The notes under the pieces were generated by a model, which saw only the letters and a program-made list of their open reading frames with translations, made no database searches and was not told where the DNA came from. The translations under genes and the position numbers were made by a program. Shown here piece by piece: positions 14,691 to 21,974 of a stretch of DNA of 21,974 nt. Within the stretch, counting starts at the first letter, position 1. Every line of letters begins with the position of its first letter. The stretch is taken from positions 1 to 21,974 of the forward strand of contig JBFMHD010000013.1 in the NCBI GenBank assembly GCA_040752395.1, written 5' to 3'. Source of the DNA: JBFMHD01 sp040752395 [NCBI: Candidatus Hydrogenedentota bacterium]. Its GTDB lineage: Bacteria > JBFMHD01.

Positions 14691-15455
14691 ATGAATAATA
14701 AAGAGAATAACTTAATGCTTAAAAATGAATATAAAATAATGTATGATGCCGAAAATACACATTGGTGGTATATTGGATTAAGGTATTGGTTAAAAAAAGT
14801 ATTATCAAAATTTATTAATAAAAACTCGATTATCCTTGATGCAGGTTGCGGAACTGGAGCCAATATGTATTTATGTAAATCATTATCTTATGATCTTTAT
14901 GGAGTTGATTTATCTGAAGAAGCACTAAAATTAACTCAGAATCGCGGGATTGAAAAAAAAAGATTATGTTGTGCCTCTGTTGATAAACTACCATTTAAAT
15001 CAGAATGTTTCGACTCTGTGATTAGCATGGATGTATTATGTATTCTTGATGAAAAACAAGAAAAGTCAACATTGTTAGAGTTTATAAGAGTATTAAAAAA
15101 AGAGGGGATTCTAATCTTAAATTTACCTGCTTTTAGTTGGTTAGAGGGCGAACATGATCAGGCGGTTTCCACTAAACATCGATATATAATTAATGATATT
15201 AAAGATAAATTAGAATCACTACAATTTAAAATAATCCGTTCAGAATATCGCTACCTCTTATTCCTTCCAGTATTATTTATAGTAAGATTAATCAGGTTTA
15301 AAAAGAAGGATAAAACAAGAGCCAGGTCTGATCTAACAGTTAATTGTAGAATAATAAATTTCTTTTTCAAAATTATTGTCTATTTAGATGAATTTATAGG
15401 CAACAATATATCTCGGCCATTTGGAACGTCGGTTAGCATTGTTGCTCAAAAATAA
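14691..15455 (+). CDS. Class I SAM-dependent methyltransferase (Methyltransf_11 type)
   Basis: This 254-residue protein has motif I ILDAGCGTGANM (48-59), the acidic end of strand 2 in YGVDLSEEAL (70-79), and the post-I segment ASVDKLPFKSECFDSVISMDVL that usually contacts the adenine. The N-terminal EYKIMYDAENTHWWYIGLR, with its paired Trp, is common in methyltransferases found beside GT2 enzymes in glycan and lipid loci. The C-terminal FLPVLFIVRLIRF could sit in the membrane surface, and the end FGTSVSIVAQK is typical. The acceptor is unknown; a sugar or polyprenyl lipid is plausible from context. The gap of 306 bases upstream holds the REP-like pair; AAAGG at about 14675-14679 is a possible Shine-Dalgarno sequence. 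It is the last plus-strand gene before the restriction module. Confidence 0.88.
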   Translation: MNNKENNLMLKNEYKIMYDAENTHWWYIGLRYWLKKVLSKFINKNSIILDAGCGTGANMYLCKSLSYDLYGVDLSEEALKLTQNRGIEKKRLCCASVDKLPFKSECFDSVISMDVLCILDEKQEKSTLLEFIRVLKKEGILILNLPAFSWLEGEHDQAVSTKHRYIINDIKDKLESLQFKIIRSEYRYLLFLPVLFIVRLIRFKKKDKTRARSDLTVNCRIINFFFKIIVYLDEFIGNNISRPFGTSVSIVAQK

Positions 15456-15576
15456 ATTTTTGTGTTGTTTTTCGCTTATTAACAATAAATTATACCAGAT
15501 CAAATTTCTTGAAAGTTTTAGGAATGGCTATTATAAGCTTATACGGATATTCTGTCATAAGATGATATGTTGGCTT

Positions 15577-15718
15577 CAGGCTCCGGGCTTTTGTCTCCAG
15601 CCGGCTGTAGTCCGTAGCCTGTCCTGACACCTCTCACTTCTTCCGTTATCTTGCTTCTTGCCTCTTGCCTCTTGCTTCTACTTGATATTATTAGAGTTAC
15701 AATGTTTTTCAGAGGAGG
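15577..15718 (+). repeat. Dispersed repeat cassette, copy C (no gene follows it)
   Basis: This copy runs from CAGGCTCCGGG through CAGCCGGCTG (a 10-bp palindrome), GTAGCCTGTCCTGACACC, CCGTTATC, four TTGCYTC heptamers and the TACTTGATATTATTAGAG block to AGAGGAGG. Bases 15614-15710 are identical to the reverse complement of 10210-10306. Unlike copies A and B, the Shine-Dalgarno end is not followed by a start codon on its own strand. It directly abuts base 15719, the last base of the stop codon of the minus-strand res gene. Confidence 0.9.
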
Positions 15719-18700
15719 TTAATCAAGGGTTGCAAATAGTCTTTCCGGCCAATCTGTCTCCAAGAATAAAACATTCTGGTTTATATATTCATCTTTTGAA
15801 GGGGGAGATGTCCTTCCTTCTATCAACTTCTCGTATGGGGTTTTGGAAAGTATAAAAGATTCTAAAACTACATTTTCCTTGCCGAGTTTTCGTTCTAATT
15901 GCTTAAGGTCATCTTTAAGTTTTATTTTCTCCTGATCTAACTCTTTTTCATGCTCTAATCCTTTTGGGTCAATGAAGACCATTCTCTGATTTTTGTTATC
16001 TTTAATCCACATGATAAAATCAGGATAAAAACCACTCAGATTGAAGAACCCTACACCGGACCCTGGGTAATTTCTTAAAAGATATATCTCAATACCTGAA
16101 AATTTATCCTTATTCCTTTTTAAGTAATCCCTTAAATCTGAAACAAATTCTTTCTCGCTTTCTACAAGACCTGCAGGGGATATCTTATCTATTTTCTTAC
16201 TTTGCAGTAAAACGGGTATATATAGATGTTTGTCGAAATAAATCCGGGGTAATGTTTTAGTATCTTCTTTGATAAGTTTATTTAAGTCTTTTGCCAACTT
16301 TTTGATTTCTTCAATAAGTTTTTTTTCTCTTTTATCAATCTGAAGGGTGTAACTGTACTTATCTCCTGGTTTTTCAAAAGCAAAAAGCGTCAATTGTTTC
16401 CCCACGGTATCGTAGCGCAAGTTTTCTGTCTCAAAATGCTTTGCATATTTTCTATAGAACAGGTCGATATATTTTTTAACAACCAGAATGGCGATATCTT
16501 CTAATCGTAGGACATCATCTTGAGTGTTTACTTCCAGAATCTCATGCAATGCCAAAATTTTATATCTATCCGATAAAAGCAAATCCTTTAATCTCTCTCT
16601 TTCCAAAACCAAATTCCAATATCCTTTTACAATTCTAAAATCGCAAATCTCTTCCCACATTTTCTCCCAGTCAAATAAATCTATTATATCTTCTGTCATC
16701 CGCATCTCTTGGACTTCTGTTCTAATTTGCTCTATCTTGATGCCTTCTTCTTTTCTTTCTTTAGCTAGATATGTTGATATTTTTGGTAAAAGGTCTATCG
16801 TGAGATAAATTCTGTCATCAAGTTCTAATCTTAGAATTTCCTCTTCTTCAAATCTCTTTTTCTCGTCTTTTGTGAGTGTCAAAAGACTTTTCCACTTTTT
16901 CTCATGTTGCGGTGTGACCGGTATTTCAATTGGTTCAAATTCTACCTCTTCTTTACTAATCGCTTCTAAAAACTTGCTCAGATAATCGGCCTTAATACTG
17001 TAAATATTGAGCATCTCTAAAAATTGAACCAAACTTTTGTCCTCACTCCTCTTAAGGGACATTCCTTTGCCTTTCAGTCTCACTCCTCTTCCAAATAACT
17101 GAATAATCTGCGGGCCCTGTCCTCTGCCTATGTTTAGCAGTCCCATGGAAGACACCCGCCAGGTGTCCCATCCTTCGATGAACTTCTTTGAACCGATTAG
17201 AATATTCACAGGTGAACCTTCCCCTTTAATGGTATCAAAAAGAGAACCAGATACTGCATCTTGGGAAACTGTTATTCCTTTTTTCTCTAATTGTTTCTTA
17301 AACCCAGAAACATCACCGATATTTATAACTCCAAAATAGTCATTCTCTCCTATTTTTAAGCCAAATTCTCCCTCTGCGTTCTTTAGCTCATATATACCAA
17401 AAACCCCTTTTCCTGCAAAAATTTTCTTATATAGATCATCAAATTCAACTCTTCTTTTCTTGAGGTATTCAAATTTATTCTTAAACACCTCTTCATTATT
17501 TTCGTCTTTGAGTCCAGTATTGCCATTTAAAATCTCTTCTGCCTTTTTATGAACCCATGTGATATCCTGCATTACGCTTCTTATAAATTCCACAATCTGA
17601 ATAACATCTGATCCCTCTTCTTTGCCAGTAACTGTTGTGCCAACAAAAATCCAAAGAGGCTTTTCAAGGTTATGGTCTTTTGCCAGATGTTGATTCTCTT
17701 CATATACCAAAAGTTGTTCATAAAAAGATAGAAGATTGGCTACGAACATTGTCTCTTGAAAGTTGCGCTCGCTTATCTTTGCCTGTTTAACATTGAGAAC
17801 TGAGAAATCTTTGCCATAGCCGTCCAGATAAAAGTATTTATATGAATAATCAAAGACAATTGATTTGGCATACTCCTCAAGGGTCTCCTTGTTTCTTTCA
17901 CTCAAAATTTGTCCAAAGGTAGCGCTGTATTCAAATACAAATCCATCTTGAGCAAGTTTATTCCTTAATTTTGCCCATTTTTGCTCCTCTGATCTTTTTC
18001 CTTTATGCCCCTCATCTACAAAAACAAGATTCCTTCCTTCAAATACTCCAACCGGGAGAGTTACACCACCGCCCTTTTTCTCCTCTACAAATTTCGTCAT
18101 TTCTATAACCAGAACTTGTTTTTCATCTCTGAACGTACCGTGGCTGCTCAATCCGCCTTCATAAAGTTTGCAAGAGAGCCCGCTTTTCTGTAATTCCTCA
18201 AAGTGCTGTTTTGAAAGCCCTTCATTTGGAGTAATTAAAATGATATTATCTGGAGAAAATAATTTGTAGTGGAAGAATTGGTGGTAGTTTATATGTGTAA
18301 TCAGAGTCTTTCCAGAACCTGTCGCCATCCAGAAGGCAATCTTCTTCAAATTGTCTTCATTGAATTTTTCTATAAGGTCAATATCTTGCTCTTGCTTGTA
18401 GGTTTCCAAAAATTCGTTTAGTTCATACAAAAATTCAATCTTTCTATTTTTTAGATTATCCAGAACAATCTCTGTCCAAAGCACTGCCAGGTATTGAAAA
18501 TATTTCAAGGAAACAGGTTCACGTTTATAGTTAATCTTCTTCACATAACTTTGAATATTCTCATCGTATCTAAGGAGAATCTCCTCTGAAAGAATATCTT
18601 TTCGTAGCCCTTCAAAAGATGAACGAAGGATATTTACAAAATAACTTCTTCCATCGCTATCGACAGTAATCGGTGCGTCTTTAAGTTTTTCCTGTAAATC

Positions 18701-18769
18701 TTTGAAATCACTCACTCCAAAGAGTGAAAGCAAATATTTATTTAAGACAAGATATTTTTCTATATTCAT
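15719..18769 (-). CDS. res: Type III-like restriction endonuclease, Res subunit (helicase-nuclease)
   Basis: This 1016-residue protein has an SF2 helicase core and a C-terminal nuclease. Motif I is AFWMATGSGKTL (145-156), motif II VDEGH (251-255, DEGH instead of DEAH), motif III YSATFGQ (281-287), motif V GSKKFIEGWDTWRVSS (526-541) and motif VI QIIQLFGRGVR (554-564), all typical of type III Res proteins. The PD-(D/E)xK nuclease is visible as PDFIMWI with P916-D917 and FIDPK with D934 and K936. With Mod it should form a complex that cuts unmethylated DNA after ATP-driven communication between sites. The start lies 3 bases after the mod stop, so the two are co-translated; GGGG just upstream is a weak Shine-Dalgarno sequence. 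The gene appears intact, and its stop codon abuts repeat copy C. Confidence 0.93.
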   Translation of the reverse strand: MNIEKYLVLNKYLLSLFGVSDFKDLQEKLKDAPITVDSDGRSYFVNILRSSFEGLRKDILSEEILLRYDENIQSYVKKINYKREPVSLKYFQYLAVLWTEIVLDNLKNRKIEFLYELNEFLETYKQEQDIDLIEKFNEDNLKKIAFWMATGSGKTLITHINYHQFFHYKLFSPDNIILITPNEGLSKQHFEELQKSGLSCKLYEGGLSSHGTFRDEKQVLVIEMTKFVEEKKGGGVTLPVGVFEGRNLVFVDEGHKGKRSEEQKWAKLRNKLAQDGFVFEYSATFGQILSERNKETLEEYAKSIVFDYSYKYFYLDGYGKDFSVLNVKQAKISERNFQETMFVANLLSFYEQLLVYEENQHLAKDHNLEKPLWIFVGTTVTGKEEGSDVIQIVEFIRSVMQDITWVHKKAEEILNGNTGLKDENNEEVFKNKFEYLKKRRVEFDDLYKKIFAGKGVFGIYELKNAEGEFGLKIGENDYFGVINIGDVSGFKKQLEKKGITVSQDAVSGSLFDTIKGEGSPVNILIGSKKFIEGWDTWRVSSMGLLNIGRGQGPQIIQLFGRGVRLKGKGMSLKRSEDKSLVQFLEMLNIYSIKADYLSKFLEAISKEEVEFEPIEIPVTPQHEKKWKSLLTLTKDEKKRFEEEEILRLELDDRIYLTIDLLPKISTYLAKERKEEGIKIEQIRTEVQEMRMTEDIIDLFDWEKMWEEICDFRIVKGYWNLVLERERLKDLLLSDRYKILALHEILEVNTQDDVLRLEDIAILVVKKYIDLFYRKYAKHFETENLRYDTVGKQLTLFAFEKPGDKYSYTLQIDKREKKLIEEIKKLAKDLNKLIKEDTKTLPRIYFDKHLYIPVLLQSKKIDKISPAGLVESEKEFVSDLRDYLKRNKDKFSGIEIYLLRNYPGSGVGFFNLSGFYPDFIMWIKDNKNQRMVFIDPKGLEHEKELDQEKIKLKDDLKQLERKLGKENVVLESFILSKTPYEKLIEGRTSPPSKDEYINQNVLFLETDWPERLFATLD

Positions 18770-18772
18770 GGT

Positions 18773-21700
18773 TTACCCCATTAATCTCTTAAATTCACCC
18801 TCAATATATCGAATTTCTACCGGATGTTCTCTCAATTTTGGAGTCAAGATACTTTGTCCATTTACATAGACAATATGCGGTCTCCAAGGTTCAAGTTCTT
18901 CAATGATAAATTCTTTATCCTTCTTAAAATCATTTTCAGTCCATTTATCCTCATGTTCCCGCCAGACAATAGCTATATTTTTTCCCTCTTTTTCACCAAG
19001 GATAAACAAGTATTTTCTTCCGTTGTCTCTCACCTTTACCTTTTTGACCTTTAATCCTAAAAGATAGTTAAATGTCTCTGGTATATCCACAACTATCTCC
19101 TGTGGCTCGCCCACCTCTTCAAGATTGACTTTTAGTTTATAAGAGAAAGGTTTTTTGAGATGTTCAATATTCAGTAAATATGGATTTTCTCTGGTTTCGT
19201 AATCGATGAAGTACTTAAGGAGATAATCATCACCAAATTTTAATTCTGCCTGTTTGTTTGGAGTAAGTTCAATGTTATCCAGCGTGTCTTCGTATTGTTC
19301 TAAGATTTGGTATTTGAAAAATCCACCTGCCGTTTTTTCATTGTATTTTTCTTTTACATCTTTTTCTTTTGATATACCTGATTTATCATAAGCCAAAACC
19401 TTTTTCATCCTTGGTAAAACCACAGTCCAGAAATGCTCGCCCATTTCTACACCAAGCCATTTTCTCTTGAGTTTATGTGCTACTGCGATAGTTGTGCCAG
19501 AACCAAGGAAGAAGTCCATAACTACATTGCCTTCGTTAGAAGTAGATTCTATTACACGCTTTAACAGGATTTCAGAGTTTTCGGTAGGGAAGTTCCATTG
19601 CCTTGCGTAACCCTCTAAATCAGTCCAATTATTATGTGATATATTCTTAATAGGAGGTACCCAATATTTAATGGTATTCCCTTCTTTCTTAAGAAAATTT
19701 AATTTCATTTCTGTTTTAATCCAAAATTCTTCGAGTGTTTTACCTATACTTTCAAATTCTTCGGCATATATTTCATAATTCCTAATTGCCTTTAAGCTTT
19801 CCTCTTTTTTCCACATCCAACTACATCCTTCTTCTGGCACAACACCAAGCAGTTCATATCTATTTTCAGTCCTATCATAAAAAGTTTTGAAGTCTTTCCA
19901 ATAAGATTCTCTCTTTTCTGGAGTTATCCCCTTTTTTAGATTTTCAAAAATAGAAAAAGGATATTTGGAATACCAAAAGAGGTTATCGTAAATTTGGCTA
20001 AAATTTTGCGGCCTTGCTGGAGGTGCGTAAAGATAGAATGCGGTTTTTGTTTTTCCTACCATTATTTCATTCCTAAAATTCTCTTCACCAAAAATCTCAT
20101 TCATCAAAAGTCTGACAAACATATTCCCATTATAATCGCATCTGACAAAAATGCTTCCTCTGTCATTGAGAAGAGACTTTGCAAGCCATAATCTATTCTC
20201 TAAACAACTTACCCATGTAGAATCCTTATATTTCACATTGTAAAGATAATCTGCATCCTGTTCTTTGTTAAACGGTGGGTCAATATAAATCGTTTGTACT
20301 TTTTCTTTATACTTGCCCAAAAGCAAATTCAAAGCCTGATAGTTTTCGCTTTTTATAAGCAAGCCATCTAAAAGCTCATCTAAATCTGCATTCTCAGTGA
20401 GTTTCTCAAGCAGTCGTTCCTTGAATTCTTGACTAAAGTATCTGGTATCAATCGGTAGTTTTTTCTTTTTCAGTTCTTCTTTTGTTTTTGATGCCTCAAA
20501 TCCTAACTCTTTCCATTCTTTATTCTGTTCTTTGTTATTCCAGATTTCATCATGAAACTCTTCTGGCACTCGGTCAGTAGTAATCACATATTCAGTCTTT
20601 AATACAAACTTCTTTTTCTCCCATAACCTCTTCTGGAAATCCTCAATCTGTGAAAGAAAATCAATTATATCTTCTCCAATCTCCCGAACTATTTTAGCAC
20701 GTGTGATATGTTTGTCCAAAAATCTCTCTTTTCCCAATGTCTCGATTGATAAGACTTCTGCCTTGATAAAATAATCCAATTGTTCGGACAGAAATTTCTT
20801 GAGGTTTTTGTGAATGAAGTAGTCTTTAGTGTTTTTGGTGGTAAATCTATTGAGTTGATATAGCAAAAGAGGTTTTTCATTTTTGTATTCCTTACCTAAT
20901 CGTGCTTTCAATTCAATATCCTTAACGTCCTTTAAAACTTCCTCATAAGACCTCTGGTTGATTTTCTCCTGTTTAGAAGTATTGCTACCGCCCTCTACCT
21001 GATAACTTTTAACCTCTCTCTCGCTCAACTCTCTGTATTGAAAGTGGATAATCAGAGTTTTGTTATCCCCCTCACACTTGCCATCTCCTACAAGGGGAGA
21101 GGGAATTTCTTCTACCGGATTCTCATCATCAAAAATAAAAAACCTTTCCTTTGTGGCTTTCTTTGACCCTAATTCTTCTTTTGCAGAAACAATGCGAAAG
21201 ATTATTTTGTAATCATTGGCTTTGAATGTATAATCCCGGAAAAGAAGCCCAGTTTTTGTGTAGTATTGCTCACTGTTTGCCCAGTAAAGTTTAACTTCTT
21301 CGCCATTATATGGAATGGCATATTTATGCCCTTTAATTGAATAGCGATACTGAGGAAAAAAATCGCCTTCTTCATAAAATCGAGAGAAGAAGCTATAAAG
21401 ATCATTGAATACCTGGAGCTTGATTTCATCAATAGTTTCGGCTTCATCTTTTTGTGCTTTTAGAGAGAGATAATCTCTGCCAAGAGGCGTATCTTTAAAC
21501 TGTTCTTTAAGTTCATCGGTCGGAGTAAAAGCCTCTGTTCCTAAACTCTGAATGATCTTCTCCTTTGCCTCCTTAAATTTCTGACTAATATTGATTAGCC
21601 TTTCATCCTTATGTTTTGCGAAAGCAGATTCGACCTTATGGACAAGGTCTTCTTCAATAAACTTTCTAATCTGGTCTCGTTTATAGTTTAAAATCCGATA

Positions 21701-21778
21701 AATCCCGAAATCCAAATCCGATGTCTCAAACTGGAAAAGCCCTTTTACTAAGTCTTGAAATTTTTCAATAGTATCCAT
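18773..21778 (-). CDS. mod: Type III-like DNA adenine methyltransferase, Mod subunit, with long N-terminal extension
   Basis: This 1001-residue protein has beta-class amino-methyltransferase motifs: motif IV TIYIDPPFN (496-504) comes first, and motif I VMDFFLGSGTTIAVA (753-767) follows about 250 residues later. The stretch between them should hold the target recognition region. Classic Mod proteins such as EcoP1I and EcoP15I are about 645 residues. Here roughly 440 residues precede the catalytic core, beginning LFQFETSDLDFGIYRILNY, and about 200 follow, ending in a conserved-looking LEPWRPHIVYVNG segment. From memory this long form is a recurrent partner of DEAD/DEAH-type Res proteins in environmental genomes. 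Residues 226-239 are encoded by a palindromic repeat captured in frame. GAGGT lies 4 bases before ATG 21778. Function as the modification and specificity subunit is confident; the role of the extension is unknown. Confidence 0.92.
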   Translation of the reverse strand: MDTIEKFQDLVKGLFQFETSDLDFGIYRILNYKRDQIRKFIEEDLVHKVESAFAKHKDERLINISQKFKEAKEKIIQSLGTEAFTPTDELKEQFKDTPLGRDYLSLKAQKDEAETIDEIKLQVFNDLYSFFSRFYEEGDFFPQYRYSIKGHKYAIPYNGEEVKLYWANSEQYYTKTGLLFRDYTFKANDYKIIFRIVSAKEELGSKKATKERFFIFDDENPVEEIPSPLVGDGKCEGDNKTLIIHFQYRELSEREVKSYQVEGGSNTSKQEKINQRSYEEVLKDVKDIELKARLGKEYKNEKPLLLYQLNRFTTKNTKDYFIHKNLKKFLSEQLDYFIKAEVLSIETLGKERFLDKHITRAKIVREIGEDIIDFLSQIEDFQKRLWEKKKFVLKTEYVITTDRVPEEFHDEIWNNKEQNKEWKELGFEASKTKEELKKKKLPIDTRYFSQEFKERLLEKLTENADLDELLDGLLIKSENYQALNLLLGKYKEKVQTIYIDPPFNKEQDADYLYNVKYKDSTWVSCLENRLWLAKSLLNDRGSIFVRCDYNGNMFVRLLMNEIFGEENFRNEIMVGKTKTAFYLYAPPARPQNFSQIYDNLFWYSKYPFSIFENLKKGITPEKRESYWKDFKTFYDRTENRYELLGVVPEEGCSWMWKKEESLKAIRNYEIYAEEFESIGKTLEEFWIKTEMKLNFLKKEGNTIKYWVPPIKNISHNNWTDLEGYARQWNFPTENSEILLKRVIESTSNEGNVVMDFFLGSGTTIAVAHKLKRKWLGVEMGEHFWTVVLPRMKKVLAYDKSGISKEKDVKEKYNEKTAGGFFKYQILEQYEDTLDNIELTPNKQAELKFGDDYLLKYFIDYETRENPYLLNIEHLKKPFSYKLKVNLEEVGEPQEIVVDIPETFNYLLGLKVKKVKVRDNGRKYLFILGEKEGKNIAIVWREHEDKWTENDFKKDKEFIIEELEPWRPHIVYVNGQSILTPKLREHPVEIRYIEGEFKRLMG
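21066..21104 (-). repeat. Palindromic repeat captured in frame inside mod
   Basis: On the minus strand it begins TCCCTCTCCCCTTG and ends GTGTGAGGGGGA, encoding PSPLVGDGKCEGD. It resembles the widespread bacterial repeat of CCCTCTCCC and GGGAGAGGG arms followed by GTGAGGG, which when translated commonly gives PSPLVGEG (recalled, not searched). The right arm has drifted (GGAGATGG). It sits between two structured segments of the N-terminal extension (FFIFDDENPVEE and TLIIHFQYRE), consistent with insertion into a surface loop without breaking the frame. Confidence 0.6.
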
Positions 21779-21798
21779 AATTACCTCACTTATTTACT

Positions 21799-21974
21799 TC
21801 ACCTTTTTCTCGTAGCAGAAGGTTCCATATTTTGCAAGACCCTTTCTAGAGACTCTTCACTTATCCACGTATCTATTACATCTTTTTTAAACCGCCACTG
21901 ACCAGCGATTTATTTATGAAAACGCCTAAGTCTGAAAGCTTTTTCAAAAGATTTTGCGTCAAGAAACTTCTTTC
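21799..21974 (-). pseudogene. Broken excisionase-type (HTH_17) DNA-binding protein upstream of mod, partial
   Basis: On the minus strand the frame from 21909 to the stop at 21799-21801 encodes IAGQWRFKKDVIDTWI and a short tail. This is the C-terminal half of the MerR/excisionase-like HTH_17 domain, whose hallmark is (G)xQWRFxxxxIDxWI. A TAA at 21910-21912 interrupts it immediately upstream. The adjoining sequence in another frame (SFLTQNLLKKLSDLGVFINK) could be the displaced first half, so a frameshift is suspected. The gene runs to the window edge, so its true start is unseen. It ends 20 bases before mod. Small HTH proteins often precede restriction-modification genes and may control them; this one seems inactivated unless the break is a sequencing error. 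Confidence 0.55.

Noticed and set aside
15421-15855. Two short plus-strand open frames across copy C and the res 3' end
   Set aside because: Their translations are repeat sequence followed by antisense of res, with no family resemblance.
15719-21778. BREX, DISARM or type ISP defence system
   Set aside because: Only Mod and Res are present as separate genes with type III motif order; none of the accessory genes of those systems is visible, and methyltransferase and helicase are not fused.

Overview
The window is AT-rich bacterial DNA (roughly one third GC by eye). Genes are densely packed with ATGA-type overlaps, and the short gaps between them hold a conspicuous family of low-complexity repeats. 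No rRNA, tRNA, integrase or phage gene is visible, and nothing fixes the species. A probable outer-membrane beta-barrel protein, a lipid-linked-sugar type glycosyltransferase set and an aspartate-to-quinolinate NAD pathway fit a Gram-negative, probably uncultivated, bacterium. That assignment is an inference.

Layout. (1) 1-8950, plus strand: the tail of a probable holo-ACP synthase, then nnr (NAD(P)HX repair), nadA and nadB (quinolinate synthesis), an unrecognised exported barrel-like protein, uvrA, and a GT2 glycosyltransferase. nnr-nadA and barrel-uvrA share 4-base ATGA junctions, and nadB overlaps the barrel gene by 11 bases, so this looks like one co-translated run. (2) 8915-12163, minus strand: a GT87/DUF2029-like membrane glycosyltransferase, a truncated polytopic membrane protein and a DegT/DnrJ-type sugar aminotransferase. 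(3) 12830-15455, plus strand: an extended SDR sugar epimerase/dehydratase with a non-canonical active site, a small clan AA aspartic protease and a SAM methyltransferase. Regions 2 and 3, with the GT2 gene, look like a surface-glycan locus split over both strands. (4) 15719-21974, minus strand: a two-gene type III-like restriction-modification module (a 1001-residue Mod and a 1016-residue Res), preceded by a broken excisionase-type HTH gene.

The most unusual feature is a modular dispersed repeat. Copies at 166-223, 10201-10343 (minus) and 15577-15718 share a TTGCYTC heptamer array followed by a conserved block that ends in a Shine-Dalgarno sequence. Two copies sit exactly where they supply the ribosome binding site for a gene (nnr and the GT87-like gene). 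The third points straight into the stop codon of res, where no gene starts. Two copies share 97 identical bases. Related fragments lie before nadB (a perfect 47-bp tandem pair) and at about 12262-12276. Other heptamer or octamer arrays with unrelated words fill the same gaps. A separate pair of REP-like palindromes faces inward at 14447-14531, and a palindromic repeat has been captured in frame inside mod.
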